A stretch of DNA of 35,171 nucleotides, taken from positions 1 through 35,171 of the forward strand of contig NZ_AUAF01000040.1 in the NCBI RefSeq assembly GCF_000428585.1, in the 5' to 3' direction. A model generated the notes under the pieces. That model was not told the origin of the DNA. It did no database searches and saw only the letters and a list, made by a program, of their open reading frames with translations. This document shows, in pieces, positions 34,921 to 35,171 of this stretch; position 1 is the stretch's first letter; the number at the start of each line of letters is the position of its first letter. The translations under genes were made by a program, and so were the position numbers. This DNA is from Zooshikella ganghwensis DSM 15267 (lineage in GTDB: Bacteria; Pseudomonadota; Gammaproteobacteria; Pseudomonadales; Zooshikellaceae).

Positions 34921-35171
34921 AATGCTATGTACAGGACAAAACTTTCAGGGAGTGCCGAAATACTGCCAGGTTAACACTTCCTTCTACTAGTACCCTGTGT
35001 AAGTAATCAAGCCCTAGACGAAATAAACTTTTCGGTTTTCGGCCATGCTTTTTAAGCTTCAGTGGCTTAAGACTATTTTGCCATATACCCAATTTGAATG
35101 ACCATGCTAATGCCAAAGCACAAACAAAAAATAGCTTTTCGAGACGATCTAGTTCCTGTAAATGCGTGCTT
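34921..35171 (-). mobile_element. IS4-family insertion sequence, one end (partial)
   Basis: Defined by the transposase fragment and by the abrupt start of protease prodomain sequence at about 34920. The far end, and any target duplication, are outside the window. Confidence 0.65.
34925..35171 (-). CDS. IS4-family transposase, C-terminal fragment
   Basis: An open frame enters from the right edge and stops at TAG (34927-34925). The last 82 residues include LDRLEKLFFVCALALAW, then KKHGRKPKSLFRLGLDYL and an ending VLSCT, a pattern typical of the C-terminus of one IS4-type (DDE) transposase group. Catalytic residues lie beyond the window. The stop codon is within a few bases of where protease-like sequence begins, so the element end must be at about 34915-34925. 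I could not define the terminal inverted repeat. Confidence 0.8.
   Translation of the reverse strand, partial: STHLQELDRLEKLFFVCALALAWSFKLGIWQNSLKPLKLKKHGRKPKSLFRLGLDYLHRVLVEGSVNLAVFRHSLKVLSCT

Noticed and set aside
35082-35097. ATATACCCAATTTGAA, resembling the dispersed repeat
   Set aside because: It lies inside the IS4 transposase coding frame and matches only the first ten bases, so it is probably chance.

Overview
The window is a moderately AT-rich stretch of a gammaproteobacterial chromosome. This is inferred from the gene set: YchJ, a CPXCG protein, DUF3461, DUF3379 next to an ECF sigma factor, SlyB, DinG, DinB and a TAXI-TRAP operon. The mix resembles marine Oceanospirillales/Hahellaceae-type genomes such as Zooshikella-like bacteria, but that placement is an inference without any database search. 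No rRNA, tRNA, CRISPR array, phage or plasmid replication gene was seen.

Layout. (1) 1-3.3 kb: the 3' end of an IS200/IS605 element has cut into a hybrid sensor kinase. A receiver-receiver-Hpt remnant is left, overlapping a DUF99 gene tail to tail, followed by a LuxR-type response regulator. (2) 3.5-4.7 kb: dinB. (3) 4.8-9.6 kb, minus strand: a TAXI-TRAP transporter (binding protein, then fused DctQM permease), a strong terminator, then a universal stress protein and DUF3461. (4) 10.0-11.7 kb: a GAPDH-fold protein resembling the ArsJ-associated type but without catalytic Cys and His, then ychJ. (5) 11.7-14.5 kb: an intergenic zone with a palindromic MITE-like repeat, then two tandem secreted DUF4360 paralogues separated by a leader containing a long hairpin. 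(6) 14.5-20.3 kb: dinG, a beta-lactamase-fold serine hydrolase, a Sel1-repeat protein, a CPXCG protein and a PlsC-like acyltransferase. (7) 20.4-25.2 kb: a small membrane protein, a helical TPR-like protein, a GAF-GGDEF diguanylate cyclase, SlyB, and an ECF sigma factor with its DUF3379 anti-sigma partner. (8) 25.2-28.8 kb: DUF2489, a YiiD-like thioesterase, an alpha/beta hydrolase, a HTH regulator with a GNAT-like C-terminal half, and a convergent GNAT enzyme overlapping it. (9) 29.0-33.3 kb: an RND efflux pair (MFP and permease) closed by a palindromic terminator. (10) 33.3-35.2 kb: a small secreted protein, then an alpha-lytic/streptogrisin-type serine protease that has lost its start and signal peptide, directly behind an IS4-type transposase that runs off the window.

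How the genes work together. Most of the window is ordinary chromosome: stress and DNA repair (dinB, dinG, usp), envelope (slyB, sigma/anti-sigma, RND pump) and signalling (LuxR, GGDEF). The unusual parts are the two genes broken by insertion sequences at the window edges, the catalytically dead GAPDH paralogue, the DUF4360 pair, the dispersed palindromic repeat, and the HTH-GNAT/GNAT convergent pair. I did not find a convincing new defence or multi-gene system.
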